From: Streptosporangium amethystogenes
GTDB lineage: Bacteria; Actinomycetota; Actinomycetes; Streptosporangiales; Streptosporangiaceae
Length of the DNA stretch: 64,000 bases
Assembly (NCBI RefSeq): GCF_000721075.1
Contig: NZ_JOEQ01000017.1
Span: 1-64,000, forward strand
Direction of reading: 5' to 3'
Below are positions 44,569 through 53,127 of the stretch, one piece after another (positions within the stretch are counted from its first letter, which is position 1; each line of letters starts with the position of its first letter). The position numbers and the translations under genes were made by a program. The notes beneath the pieces are model-generated. The model saw only the letters and a program-made list of their open reading frames with translations. It had not been told where the DNA came from and did no database searches.

Positions 44569-45434
44569 CGTACGAGCACGACGCCCTGTCCCGGGCGGCG
44601 TACACCGGCCCGCTCTCCGGAGGCACTGCCATGGCCGGGCTGTCACGGCTCGCGGACCGGTTGCCCGCGACGACGCGTCACGCGGTGCCCGCGCTGGTCC
44701 GCGCCGAAGCCCGGCTGCTGCTCCGCCACCCGCTCAACCTGCTCGGGTTCGCGCTTATGACAGCGTTGTTCCTCTCGCACACCTGGGAGTGGCCGCAGGA
44801 CTCCTTCAGGATGATCACCGCTCAGATGGTCATGGAGTGGGGCGTGCTCATCTTCTTCGCCGCGAACCTCGTCGGCACCGCCGCGCGCCGGGCCGGCACC
44901 CAGGAGCTGCTGTCCACCGCGCCACTCGACCGCGCGCACCGTACGGCCGCCGCCTGCCTGGCCGCCCTCGTGCCGTTCGTCCTGGCATGCCTGTTCCAGG
45001 CGGTGCTGCTGGGCCTCTGCCTGGCCTTCGGCGTGGATCTGGGGGACACCCCCACGGTGTGGGAAATGGCCGCCGGGCCGCTGTGCGTGCTCGGGGCCGC
45101 CCTGCTGGGAACGGCGACCGCCCGCTGGGCGCCCTGGCCGGGCGTGCCGTTCGCGGTGATGCTGGTACTGGTCGGTTTCAACTACGCCGTCTACTCGACC
45201 TCCGCGCGGTTCCTCGGTTTCTTCGTGGAGTTCGTCCTGTGGACCTCGCCGATGTGGACGTTCGAGAAGGCCCCGGGGTCGGCGTTCTGGCACGCGGTCT
45301 ACCTGCTGGCGCTGAGCCTGGGAGCGGCAGCGCTGGCGATGCTGCGCGACTCGGCCCGGCGCGGGTTCTGGCTCGGGATCGGCGCGACGCTGGTCCTGAC
45401 CGCGGTGCTCTCCGCCGTCTGGCAGCTGCCGTGA
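44565..45434 (+). CDS. ABC-2-like membrane permease
   Basis: A 289-residue membrane protein with about six spans. The N-terminal cytoplasmic stretch has LVRAEARLLLRHPLNLLGF, typical at the start of ABC-2 permeases; TAPLDRAHRTAAAC is a cytosolic coupling-type segment. It should pair with the adjacent ATPase. The substrate is unknown; hydrophobic peptide or envelope-stress compounds are guesses. Confidence 0.85.
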   Translation: MTYEHDALSRAAYTGPLSGGTAMAGLSRLADRLPATTRHAVPALVRAEARLLLRHPLNLLGFALMTALFLSHTWEWPQDSFRMITAQMVMEWGVLIFFAANLVGTAARRAGTQELLSTAPLDRAHRTAAACLAALVPFVLACLFQAVLLGLCLAFGVDLGDTPTVWEMAAGPLCVLGAALLGTATARWAPWPGVPFAVMLVLVGFNYAVYSTSARFLGFFVEFVLWTSPMWTFEKAPGSAFWHAVYLLALSLGAAALAMLRDSARRGFWLGIGATLVLTAVLSAVWQLP

Positions 45435-46072
45435 CCGCCGTCACCGATCAGGGGGACCCGCCGGCGACCGTGCTGGCCCGCGTCCGCGAGGAGGAGCGCC
45501 GCCGGCTGTGCCGGGATCTGCACGACGGGCTCGGCCACGCGCTGGCCGACATGGCGATGGCGATCAACATGGCCAGGATCAGCCTGCGCACCGCCCCCGC
45601 CTCGGCCGACCGGCTGCTGGCGGAACTGCACCACGGCATGGACGCGGTCGGCCAGGAGATCAGGGAGTTGCTGTACGGCCTGTGCCCGCCCACCCTGGAC
45701 GCGCTCGGCCTGGCCGGAGCCGTACGGGCACTGGCGAACAGCGGGCCCTCGGTGACCGTCGAGACCGAGGGCGACCTGTCCGGCCTGCCCTCGGCCGTCG
45801 AGGTGGCCGCGTACCGCATCACGCAGGAGGCGCTCACCAACGTACGCCGGCACGCCGGAGCCCGCTCGGCGACGATCTCGCTCCGGCGTGACGGCTCCTT
45901 CCTCACGGTCCGGATCCGCGACGACGGGAACGGGCTGCCCCCGGCTCCCCGTTCGGGGATCGGTCTCGTCTCGATGCGTGAGCGCGCCCGCGAACTCGGC
46001 GGGACCTGTGTGGTGGGCCCGGCGCCGGGCGGCGGCACGCTCGTGGACGCCGTTCTCCCCATCACCGTCTGA
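45431..46072 (+). CDS. Soluble NarL-type histidine kinase without sensor domain
   Basis: A 213-residue kinase core. The HisKA_3 box is EEERRRLCRDLHDGLGHALA with phospho-acceptor His31; the HATPase part has YRITQEALTNVRRHAGA, RIRDDGNGLPP and GIGLVSMRERARELGG. There is no membrane span or sensor domain, and no response-regulator gene follows. The GTG overlaps the permease stop as GTGA. It may take its input from the membrane proteins of the same operon and act on a regulator encoded elsewhere. Confidence 0.93.
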   Translation: MTAVTDQGDPPATVLARVREEERRRLCRDLHDGLGHALADMAMAINMARISLRTAPASADRLLAELHHGMDAVGQEIRELLYGLCPPTLDALGLAGAVRALANSGPSVTVETEGDLSGLPSAVEVAAYRITQEALTNVRRHAGARSATISLRRDGSFLTVRIRDDGNGLPPAPRSGIGLVSMRERARELGGTCVVGPAPGGGTLVDAVLPITV

Positions 46073-46104
46073 CGGGGACAGCGGCAGAGGTCGTTCTCCC
46101 CGTC
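46071..46104 (+). terminator. Candidate terminator after the histidine kinase
   Basis: GACGGGGA (46071-46078) pairs with TCCCCGTC (46097-46104) over an 18-base loop, beginning in the kinase stop codon. The loop is long and there is no T-run, so this is only a moderate candidate. Confidence 0.4.
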
Positions 46105-46220
46105 TCCGTCCGGCGAGACCACGTGAGCACGGGAACCCCCGGCGCTCATGCCTTCCTCCATGTCCGGCGCCCCTGACGCCGCCGCCCCGTTCGCCCCTAC
46201 GCCTCCCGCCGGTCGATCAT

Positions 46221-46250
46221 CATATATCTGATATTTGACATTTGATATGA
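46221..46250. promoter_or_regulatory. AT-rich candidate GntR operator in front of the catabolic cluster
   Basis: A 30-base AT-rich stretch contains TGATATTTGA (46229-46238) and a nearby TTTGATATGA. The same decamer recurs at 53128-53137 in front of the transporter genes. It lies 53 bases or more upstream of the dehydrogenase start. The FCD-type GntR regulator at the end of the cluster is the obvious ligand. Confidence 0.6.
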
Positions 46251-46302
46251 AATGGATGAGCATCTCCCCTCAAGACAGGCGCAAGTTCTGGGAGGTAAAC
46301 GC

Positions 46303-47403
46303 GTGGGTGCTCCGACACGGCCGGATGGTGACGGGATCGTACCCGCGCCTTGGCTGCACGACGCGGTCGGCTCGGTGTTCGAGGCGGTCGGCTTCAGCCC
46401 CGGTGCCGCGCGAAGCGTGGCCGAGGCGCTGGTCGAGGCGGACATGCGCGGGGTGCCCTCACACGGCACCATGCTCGTGCCCATGTACATCGACCGGATC
46501 CGGGCCGGGTCGGTCAGCCGGCGCGAACGGGCCGAGGTCGTCGTCGACGCCGGCGCCATCGCGGTGCTCGACGCCGGACACGCGCTGGGCCAGCTCACCG
46601 GCGACCAGGCGATGGCCCTGGCCGTGGAGAAGGCCTCGGCCTTCGGAATCGGAGCGGTCACCGTCCGCCGTGCCTTCCACTTCGGCGGGGCGTTCCGCTA
46701 CGTCGAGTCGGCGGTGCGGGCCGGCTGCGTCGGGGTGGCCGCCGCCAACACCCGGCCGCTGATGCCGGCGATCGGCGGCGCCAAGCCCGTGGTGGGCAAC
46801 AACCCCCTCGCGGTGGGCGTACCGACCCCGCAGGGACCGCCGGTGGTGCTGGACATGGCGCTCTCCGAGGCCGCCCTGGGCAAGATCCGGCTCGCCGCGC
46901 AGGAAGGCCGGGAGATCCCGCCGACCTGGGCCTCCGACGCACAGGGCCGCCCGACCACCGACCCGCAGGCGGCCATCGCGGGAATGCTGCTGCCCGCCGC
47001 CGGCCACAAGGGCTTCGGGCTGGCCCTGGTCATCGACGTGCTCACCGGTGTTCTCTCCGGCGGCTCGTTCGGCCAGGGGGTTCGCGGGCTGTACGCCGAC
47101 CTGACGGTGCCCAACGACTGCGCGCACTTCTTCCTCGCCCTCGACGTCTCGGCCTTCGGGGATCCGGACGAGTTCACCGAGCGGATGGGCCGGCTCGCCG
47201 CGGAGATCGTCGGCTCTCCGGCCGCGCCGGGCGTCGAGCGGCTGCTGCTGCCCGGCCAGCGCGAGGCCGAGAGCCACGCCGCGACAAGCGTCGACGGGGT
47301 TCCGGTCGGGGTCAGCGTGCTCGACTCGTTGCGCCGCACCGCCGCCGAGGTGGGAGCCGTCCTGCCCCCGCTCCCCGGCGTCGACACCCTCGCCGGCGCG
47401 TGA
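46303..47403 (+). CDS. Malate/L-lactate dehydrogenase-like (Ldh_2) oxidoreductase
   Basis: A 366-residue NAD(P)-dependent enzyme of the Ldh_2/YlbC/ComC family, which includes 2-hydroxyacid, ureidoglycolate and delta-1-piperideine-2-carboxylate enzymes. Typical segments are VEADMRGVPSHGT with the catalytic His, GNNPLAVGVP and AGHKGFGLALVID. The GTG at 46303 is preferred because GGAGG lies 7 bases upstream; an earlier ATG at 46252 is possible. It is the first gene of the catabolic cluster. It could oxidise a hydroxyacid or reduce a cyclic imine or keto acid. Confidence 0.9.
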   Translation: MGAPTRPDGDGIVPAPWLHDAVGSVFEAVGFSPGAARSVAEALVEADMRGVPSHGTMLVPMYIDRIRAGSVSRRERAEVVVDAGAIAVLDAGHALGQLTGDQAMALAVEKASAFGIGAVTVRRAFHFGGAFRYVESAVRAGCVGVAAANTRPLMPAIGGAKPVVGNNPLAVGVPTPQGPPVVLDMALSEAALGKIRLAAQEGREIPPTWASDAQGRPTTDPQAAIAGMLLPAAGHKGFGLALVIDVLTGVLSGGSFGQGVRGLYADLTVPNDCAHFFLALDVSAFGDPDEFTERMGRLAAEIVGSPAAPGVERLLLPGQREAESHAATSVDGVPVGVSVLDSLRRTAAEVGAVLPPLPGVDTLAGA

Positions 47404-47431
47404 GCCGGACCGGGCGAAGGAGGCAGGGGAC

Positions 47432-48160
47432 ATGAAGCTCAGCTTTGACGCGACCGGTCAGGTCGTCCTGGTCACCGGCGGCGCCAGCGGTATCGGAGCG
47501 GCGCTCGCCCGGGCGGTCGGGGCGGCCGGCGGCACGGCGGTGGTCCTGGACGTGCGCCATGCCGAGGAACTGGACGGCGCGCCCGGCGTGGAACAGATCG
47601 TCGTCGACGTCTCGGACCGCGAGGCGGTCGTCTCGGCCGTGGAGCAGGTGCTGGTCCGGCACGGCCACATCGACGGCCTGGTGGCCGGCGCGGCGATCCA
47701 GCCGCGCACACCGGTGGCGGCCATGGGCGCCGAGGAGTGGCGGCGGGTGCTGGGGGTCAACCTCGACGGCGTCGTGTGGGCCTGCCAGGCCGTCCTGCCC
47801 TCGATGGTCGAGCGCCGTTCCGGCTCGATCGTGGTCTTCAGCTCCGGCCTGGCCCACATGGGACGGGCCGAGGCCTCGGCGTACGCCGCGAGCAAGGGCG
47901 CGCTGGTCGCCTTCGCCAAGTCGCTGGCGGCCGAGGTCGCCGAGCACCGGATCCGGGTCAACATCATCGCCCCCGGGGTCATCGACACCCCGCAGTTCCA
48001 GGCCGCCAACCCCTCCGGCGGCGAGCGGGAGCACTGGCTGCGGACGACCGGCGTCGGCACCCCCGAGGACGTCGTGGGCCCCCTGCTCTTCCTCCTGTCC
48101 GACGCCGCGACCATGACCGGCTCGCTGCTCACCCGCGACCGCGCCTACCCGAAGGAGTGA
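47432..48160 (+). CDS. Short-chain dehydrogenase/reductase
   Basis: A 242-residue classical SDR with TGGASGIG cofactor motif, catalytic Ser in FSSGLAHM and the Tyr-x3-Lys in SAYAASKGA. The common NNAG is AGAA here. The C-terminus ends GSLLTRDRAYPKE rather than the frequent GGxxxxDGG. It lies between the Ldh-type and hydroxylase genes, 4 bases before the latter. Its substrate is presumably a pathway alcohol or dihydrodiol. Confidence 0.92.
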   Translation: MKLSFDATGQVVLVTGGASGIGAALARAVGAAGGTAVVLDVRHAEELDGAPGVEQIVVDVSDREAVVSAVEQVLVRHGHIDGLVAGAAIQPRTPVAAMGAEEWRRVLGVNLDGVVWACQAVLPSMVERRSGSIVVFSSGLAHMGRAEASAYAASKGALVAFAKSLAAEVAEHRIRVNIIAPGVIDTPQFQAANPSGGEREHWLRTTGVGTPEDVVGPLLFLLSDAATMTGSLLTRDRAYPKE

Positions 48161-48164
48161 ACCG

Positions 48165-49844
48165 ATGTTGACCGAGAACGAGACGCGAGCCGAGGGCGAC
48201 GGTGCCTCCGCGACGGAGGAGATCCTGCCGGTCGCGGTGATCGGTGCCGGCCCGATCGGGCTGATCACCGCGCTCGGGCTGGCCCACTACGGCGTGCCGG
48301 TGGCCGTCTTCGAGGAGGACGACCGGCTCTCGCTGGACACCAAGGCCGGCACCGTGCTCACCCGTACCCTGGAGGTGCTGCACCGCTACGGCGCCCTGCC
48401 CGAGGTGCTGCGGGCCTCGCTGCGCATCGACGAGATCGGTGAGCTCGACCGCGCCACCAACAAGCCCACGTTGAGTGTGCGGACCGGTGAGCTGTCCGAG
48501 GACACCCGATTCCCCTTCGTGATCAACATCCCGCAGCACCACCTCGAACCGGTGCTGCGCGAAAGCTTCGAGCGGCGCGCCCCCGGAGCGCTGCACATGG
48601 CGCACCGGCTGGTCGGCTTCACCCAGCACGACGACCATGTCGAGCTGAGGCTCCAGACGCCCCAGGGCGAGACCCGTGTACGGGCCCGCTACCTGCTGGC
48701 CTGCGACGGCGGACGCTCGGCGGTGCGCGAGGAGCTCGGCATCACCGTCGAGGGGCACACCCTGGACGACCGCTACATGCTGGTCGACCTGAAGGTGGAC
48801 CTCGATGTCGGCAACCCGCGCGAGTACCCTTACCTGGCCTACTTCTCCGACCCCTCGGAGTGGATGATCCTGGTCCGGCAGCCGCACTGCTGGCGCTTCC
48901 TCTACCCGCTGCCCAAGGGCGCCGACGAGCCGACGCACGAGGAACTGCGCGACAAGGCGATGCGCTTCATCGGCGAGGTCGACGACATCACCGTGCTGGG
49001 CACCAACATCTACACCGTCCACCACCGGGTGGCCGAGCGGTGGCGGGACGGCCGGATCTTCCTCATGGGAGACGCCGCCCACCTGATCACACCGATGTGG
49101 GCGCTCGGGCTCAACACCGGGGTGCTGGACGCCTCCAACCTGCCCTGGCGCCTGGCCTGGGTGCTGCGCGGCTGGGCCGAGGACTCGCTGCTGGCCGGCT
49201 ACGAGGTCGAGCAGGCCCCGATCGCGATCAAGGGGTCCGGTCAGATGGCCGAGGCGGCCCGGGCCTACATGAGCCATCGCGGCGAGGCGCTCGACGCGAT
49301 GACCGACGGCAACTGGGGCAACGCCTTCACCCGCGGCCTGCTCGGGGTCAGCCTCGACGTCGACGGCACCGGGGACTGGTCGATGGTCAAGACCGGTTCG
49401 GAACCGCTTCCGGTACGCGTCGGCGACCGCGCCCCCGACCTGCCGATGTACGGCCCGGACGGCCCGGTGCACCTGCACGACCTCACCCAGGACGCCTTCG
49501 TCGCGCTGTACTTCACCGACACCCGGCGACGCCCGAGCATCCCGGCCCAGGACAGCCCGGCACTGCGGCGCTTCGCGGTGTCCCGCTGGGACGCCCCGCA
49601 CGACTCGGGACTGCGCGACCGGGCGCTGTTCGACCCCTCCGAGCGGGTACGCCTGCGCTTCGGGGTCGAGGCCGACACGCTCGTGCTGCTCCGTCCCGAC
49701 GCGCACGTGGCCGCGATCGTTCCCTATGACCCCGCCTCGGGCGAGGACGTCGCGGCGGCGCTCTACGAGCGCATCACCGGTCGCACGCCTCCCCGACAGG
49801 CGTGCGAGCAGAACCAGCCAGACAGATCTGTGGAGGAAGCATGA
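48165..49844 (+). CDS. FAD-dependent aromatic hydroxylase (MhpA/phenol hydroxylase class A)
   Basis: A 559-residue group A flavoprotein monooxygenase. The FAD dinucleotide motif is GAGPIG (27-32), the DG motif ACDGGRSAVRE and the GD motif FLMGDAAHLITP with MWALGLNTG. A C-terminal thioredoxin-like domain (about 425-545) as in phenol hydroxylase and MhpA is present. It would insert one oxygen into an aromatic ring at the cost of NAD(P)H. Its stop overlaps the first cupin gene by ATGA. It is the likely first catabolic step. Confidence 0.93.
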   Translation: MLTENETRAEGDGASATEEILPVAVIGAGPIGLITALGLAHYGVPVAVFEEDDRLSLDTKAGTVLTRTLEVLHRYGALPEVLRASLRIDEIGELDRATNKPTLSVRTGELSEDTRFPFVINIPQHHLEPVLRESFERRAPGALHMAHRLVGFTQHDDHVELRLQTPQGETRVRARYLLACDGGRSAVREELGITVEGHTLDDRYMLVDLKVDLDVGNPREYPYLAYFSDPSEWMILVRQPHCWRFLYPLPKGADEPTHEELRDKAMRFIGEVDDITVLGTNIYTVHHRVAERWRDGRIFLMGDAAHLITPMWALGLNTGVLDASNLPWRLAWVLRGWAEDSLLAGYEVEQAPIAIKGSGQMAEAARAYMSHRGEALDAMTDGNWGNAFTRGLLGVSLDVDGTGDWSMVKTGSEPLPVRVGDRAPDLPMYGPDGPVHLHDLTQDAFVALYFTDTRRRPSIPAQDSPALRRFAVSRWDAPHDSGLRDRALFDPSERVRLRFGVEADTLVLLRPDAHVAAIVPYDPASGEDVAAALYERITGRTPPRQACEQNQPDRSVEEA

Positions 49845-50194
49845 CCACCCCTGATCCGCTGACCGGCCCCGACGGCCGGCCCGTGACCCTCGGCCCGGTC
49901 GGCCAGGAGATCGTCTTCGAGAACGACCAGGTGCGGGTCTGGGAGATCGAGCTGACCCCGGGCCAGTCCCAGCCCTGGCACCACCACGTCAACCCCTACA
50001 TGGTGATCGCCCTGGAGGCCGCGGACAACCGCATCGACTCCATCAAGGGCGGCGATCCGCGCCTGGTCCACGAGGCCGTGGGCGGTGTGGTCTACCGCGA
50101 GCCCGGTGAGATCCACATGCTCACCAACCACGGGGACAGCCGCTACCGCTGCCGGCTGATCGAGCTCAAGTGTCTGGGGGAGAACCTTGTCTGA
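49841..50194 (+). CDS. Small cupin protein 1
   Basis: A 117-residue single cupin. Motif 1 PWHHHVNPYMVIALE has an H-x-H pair; motif 2 REPGEIHMLTNHG supplies the last His, so a metal site is likely. It overlaps the hydroxylase gene by 4 bases and the second cupin gene by 8. In this context it may be a ring-cleaving dioxygenase subunit, an isomerase or a quercetinase-like enzyme. I cannot choose. Confidence 0.88.
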   Translation: MTTPDPLTGPDGRPVTLGPVGQEIVFENDQVRVWEIELTPGQSQPWHHHVNPYMVIALEAADNRIDSIKGGDPRLVHEAVGGVVYREPGEIHMLTNHGDSRYRCRLIELKCLGENLV

Positions 50195-50702
50195 GCTGTC
50201 GCGTCCGGAAGGGATCTCGCAGGAGGAGTGGGACAACAACCTCTCCGACCCCGCGGCCTACTCCGGTGAGGCGCCCGATCGTTCCCGCGAGCAGGAGGTC
50301 ACCGGTCCCGAGGGCGAGGCGCTGGCCCGCTTCAGGGAGATCCTGGTGCACACCGGCGACCTGGAGTGGGTCGACAAGACCCTCGCCGGGCTCTCGCACA
50401 AGATGCTCTGGCGCAACGACGAGACCGGCGCCTCGATCGCCCTGGTCCGTTTCGAGAAGGGCTCGGGGATCCCCTCGCGGCACTCCCACGCCTCGAACCA
50501 GTTCATGTTCTGCCTGAAGGGCCGCTACACCTACGTGCCCACCGGCCTGACGCTGACCGAGGGCTCCTTCTACTGGAACCCCAAGGGCAGCATGCACGGC
50601 CCCACCCACGCCGAAGAGGACACCGTGCTCTTCGAGGTGTACGACGGGCCGCACTATCCCACCCAGCCTGAGTGGTACAGCAGCACCGAAGACGCCCGCT
50701 GA
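50187..50702 (+). CDS. Small cupin protein 2
   Basis: A 171-residue cupin starting at TTG (GGGGGAG upstream), overlapping cupin 1 by 8 bases. The core has GIPSRHSHASNQFMFCLKG and GSFYWNPKGSMHGPTH, giving two His plus a Gln and a later His as possible ligands; it resembles the ChrR/2,4'-dihydroxyacetophenone-dioxygenase group of small cupins. A ring- or side-chain-cleaving dioxygenase role is plausible, not shown. Confidence 0.86.
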   Translation: MSELSRPEGISQEEWDNNLSDPAAYSGEAPDRSREQEVTGPEGEALARFREILVHTGDLEWVDKTLAGLSHKMLWRNDETGASIALVRFEKGSGIPSRHSHASNQFMFCLKGRYTYVPTGLTLTEGSFYWNPKGSMHGPTHAEEDTVLFEVYDGPHYPTQPEWYSSTEDAR

Positions 50703-50718
50703 CCCCGACCCATCCGTA

Positions 50719-50743
50719 CCCTCCGGGGATCCCCCCCGGAGGG
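50719..50743 (+). terminator. Intercistronic hairpin between cupin 2 and the Rid gene
   Basis: CCCTCCGGGG pairs perfectly with CCCCGGAGGG across 5 bases, starting 17 bases after the cupin 2 stop. It could partly terminate transcription or stabilise the upstream message. Confidence 0.65.
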
Positions 50744-50766
50744 CGCCCGAGAAAACAGGAGCATCC

Positions 50767-51165
50767 ATGCCCAAGCAAGAGATCCGCAGCCCCGAGCTGG
50801 CCGTGCCCAACGGGCACTTCGCCCAGGCCACGGTCGCCAAGGCCGAGGGCCGGCTGGTCTTCATCTCCGGGATGACCGCCCGCAACAAGGAGGGCGGGGT
50901 CACCGGCGTCGGCGACGTCACCGCGCAGACCCACCAGGTCTGCCAGAACCTCAAGGCAGCGGTCGAGGCCGCCGGCGGCACCCTCGAGGACATCGCCCGG
51001 GTCGACGTCTACGTGCGCAACATGGAGGACTTCAAGGCGATCCACGCGGTGCGCAGCCAGTACTTCACCGGCGTCGCACCGGCCTCCACGCTCGTCGAGG
51101 TGTCGAAGTTCGTCAACAAGGACTACCTGATCGAGATCAACGCGATCGCGGTCGTCGAGGGCTGA
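50767..51165 (+). CDS. Rid-family (YjgF/YER057c) protein lacking the catalytic arginine
   Basis: A 132-residue member of the RidA superfamily: VFISGMTARN, QNLKAAVEAAGGTLEDIARVDVYV in order, and DYLIEINAIAVVEG at the end. The canonical PARS segment with the deaminase arginine reads PAST here, so the position is Ser107. Archetypal enamine/imine deaminase activity is therefore unlikely; it falls in the Rid4-7-like groups. Homologues occur in aromatic and heterocycle catabolic operons. AAACAGGAG precedes the ATG. Confidence 0.9.
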   Translation: MPKQEIRSPELAVPNGHFAQATVAKAEGRLVFISGMTARNKEGGVTGVGDVTAQTHQVCQNLKAAVEAAGGTLEDIARVDVYVRNMEDFKAIHAVRSQYFTGVAPASTLVEVSKFVNKDYLIEINAIAVVEG

Positions 51166-51174
51166 GGACGCGAC

Positions 51175-52074
51175 GTGAGACTGGCCAGCGTTCGATTCGA
51201 CAGTGAGCTCCGTACCGCCGTCGTCAACGGAACCGAGGCCGCGGTGCTCGCGGCCTCGGCCCCCTCGGTCGACGACGTCGTCCGAGGCGGAGCGGAGGCG
51301 CTCGACGCCGTGCGCCGGGAGGCCGCGAAGGCTCCCTCGCACCCGCTCGAAGGTCTGGACCTGCGCGCTCCGCTGCGCCGCTTCAACCGCGACATCCTCT
51401 GCACCGGGTGGAACTACTGGGACCACTTCGAGGAGTCCAAGGGCAAGCGCGAGGGCCAGGACCCCAAGGAGCGACCCAAGCACCCGACCTTCTTCACCAA
51501 GGGCCCGGACACGGTGATCGGTCCGTACGACGACATCTCCTGGGACCCGGAGCTCTCCGAGCAGTGGGACTACGAGGCCGAGGTGGCCCTGGTCATCGGC
51601 CGCGACGGCAGGTCCATTCCGGAGGAGAGGGCGCTGGAGCACGTCGCGGGCTACCTGGTCGCCAACGACGTCTCGCAGCGGGATCTGCAGCGGGCGCACG
51701 GCGGCCAGTGGCTCAAGGGCAAGAGCATCGACCAGACGATGCCGCTGGGCCCGTGGCTCACCACCGCCGACGAGGTGCCCGACCCGCACGCGCTGGAGAT
51801 CAGCTTCGACCTCAACGGCCGGCGGCTGCAGCAGGCGGGCACCGACCAGACCGCGTTCTCCTTCGCCCGGATCATCGCCGAACTCAGCTGGGGGATGACC
51901 CTGCGCGCCGGCGACGTCGTGCTCACCGGTACCCCGAGCGGCATCGGCAACGCGCGCGAGCCGAAGATCTTCCTCGCCGAGGGAGACGTACTCGTCACCC
52001 GGGTCGAGGGCCTGGGGGAACTACGCAACCGCGTCGTACGCACCACACTGTCCCAGGCACTCACCACCGCTTGA
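51175..52074 (+). CDS. Fumarylacetoacetate hydrolase-family protein
   Basis: A 299-residue FAH-domain enzyme, hydrolysing or decarboxylating acyl-pyruvate-type ring-cleavage products. The metal site is visible as DYEAEVALVIGR and NDVSQRDLQ; KGKSIDQTMPLGPWL and LTGTPSGIG complete the pattern. It starts at GTG 9 bases after the Rid gene. It is the strongest indication that the cluster cleaves a ring. Confidence 0.94.
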   Translation: MRLASVRFDSELRTAVVNGTEAAVLAASAPSVDDVVRGGAEALDAVRREAAKAPSHPLEGLDLRAPLRRFNRDILCTGWNYWDHFEESKGKREGQDPKERPKHPTFFTKGPDTVIGPYDDISWDPELSEQWDYEAEVALVIGRDGRSIPEERALEHVAGYLVANDVSQRDLQRAHGGQWLKGKSIDQTMPLGPWLTTADEVPDPHALEISFDLNGRRLQQAGTDQTAFSFARIIAELSWGMTLRAGDVVLTGTPSGIGNAREPKIFLAEGDVLVTRVEGLGELRNRVVRTTLSQALTTA

Positions 52075-52090
52075 GGAGATCACCAACCCC

Positions 52091-53071
52091 ATGGCCGGCA
52101 TCGACCTGCACACCCACCTGGCACCCGCTCTGGGCTCCACCGAGCTCGTCGGCCTGCCCGGCCTGACCGCCGTCGACGGCCGCCTCGCCGTCGACGGCGC
52201 GCCGGTCGGCCCCGGACAGCTCTACCAGCCCGAGACGCTCGAAGCCTGGCTTGACGAGCGCTCCCTGGACGCGGCGGCGGTCTCGCCACCGCCGCCGTTC
52301 TTCCGCCAGCACCTGCCCGCGGAACAGGCCGCCCGGTGGGTCGCCGCCCTCAACGACGGGACACGCCGCGCCGTCGAGGGGCGCGCGAGGCTGCTGCCGA
52401 TGGCCTACCTGCCCCTGGAGCATCCCGAGCTCGCGGCGGCGGAGTTCGACCGGCTGCGGAGCGAGCGGCACTGGGCCGGTTTCACCGCGTCCGCCGGCGG
52501 ACGCTCGGTCAGCCTCGCGGACGAGGCGCTCGATCCGCTCTGGTCCCGGCTGGCCGCCGACGGCCGGCCGCTCATGCTGCACCCGGGCGCCAGCCCCGAC
52601 GAGCGGCTGGGCGAGTTCTACCTGGCCAACCTGCTCGGCAATCCCTACGAGACCTCGGTGGCGGTGGCGCAGCTGCTCTTCGGCGACGTGGTCACCCGTC
52701 ACCCCGGGCTGCGCTTCATCCTGGTGCACTGCGGCGGTTGCGTACCCGCGGTGCTCGGGCGCTGGCAGCGGGGCCTGGACACCCGGCGTCCCGGCCTGCC
52801 CGCGCTCGGCTCACCGCTGCGGCAGGCGATCCGCAGCTTCTGGGTCGACTGCCTGGCCCACGACGCCGCGGTCGTCGACCTCGCCGTCGAAACCTTCGGC
52901 GCGGACCGGATGGTCCTCGGGAGCGACTGGCCGTTCCCGATGGGCAGTGACGACCCGGCCGAACTCGTCGCTCACCGAGGGACCGACTTCGTCCACCGGG
53001 TCGGCGTCGAGAACGCACAGAACCTGCTCGACGTGAACGAGAAGGTCGCGGGCGGCGAGCGGGGCGCCTGA
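52091..53071 (+). CDS. Amidohydrolase-family decarboxylase-like enzyme (ACMSD type)
   Basis: A 326-residue TIM-barrel amidohydrolase_2 protein. Zinc ligands are apparent: DLHTHLAP at the N-terminus, LHPGA, LVHCGG and GSDWPFPMG near the C-terminus. The arrangement is that of ACMSD and resorcylate decarboxylases, which remove CO2 from ring-cleavage or hydroxybenzoate intermediates; a lactonase-like hydrolase is the alternative. It is the last gene before the transporter unit. Confidence 0.92.
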   Translation: MAGIDLHTHLAPALGSTELVGLPGLTAVDGRLAVDGAPVGPGQLYQPETLEAWLDERSLDAAAVSPPPPFFRQHLPAEQAARWVAALNDGTRRAVEGRARLLPMAYLPLEHPELAAAEFDRLRSERHWAGFTASAGGRSVSLADEALDPLWSRLAADGRPLMLHPGASPDERLGEFYLANLLGNPYETSVAVAQLLFGDVVTRHPGLRFILVHCGGCVPAVLGRWQRGLDTRRPGLPALGSPLRQAIRSFWVDCLAHDAAVVDLAVETFGADRMVLGSDWPFPMGSDDPAELVAHRGTDFVHRVGVENAQNLLDVNEKVAGGERGA

Positions 53072-53127
53072 CCCCACCGCGCCCCCGATCCGGCGGCTCA
53101 GCCGGCGAAAAGCTCTTTCCGAAAATT

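Noticed and set aside
53091..53102. Short CCGGC/GCCGG hairpin before the NMT1-type binding-protein gene as a terminator
   Set aside because: Only five base pairs; too weak to call, although the gap does contain a promoter-like AT-rich site.
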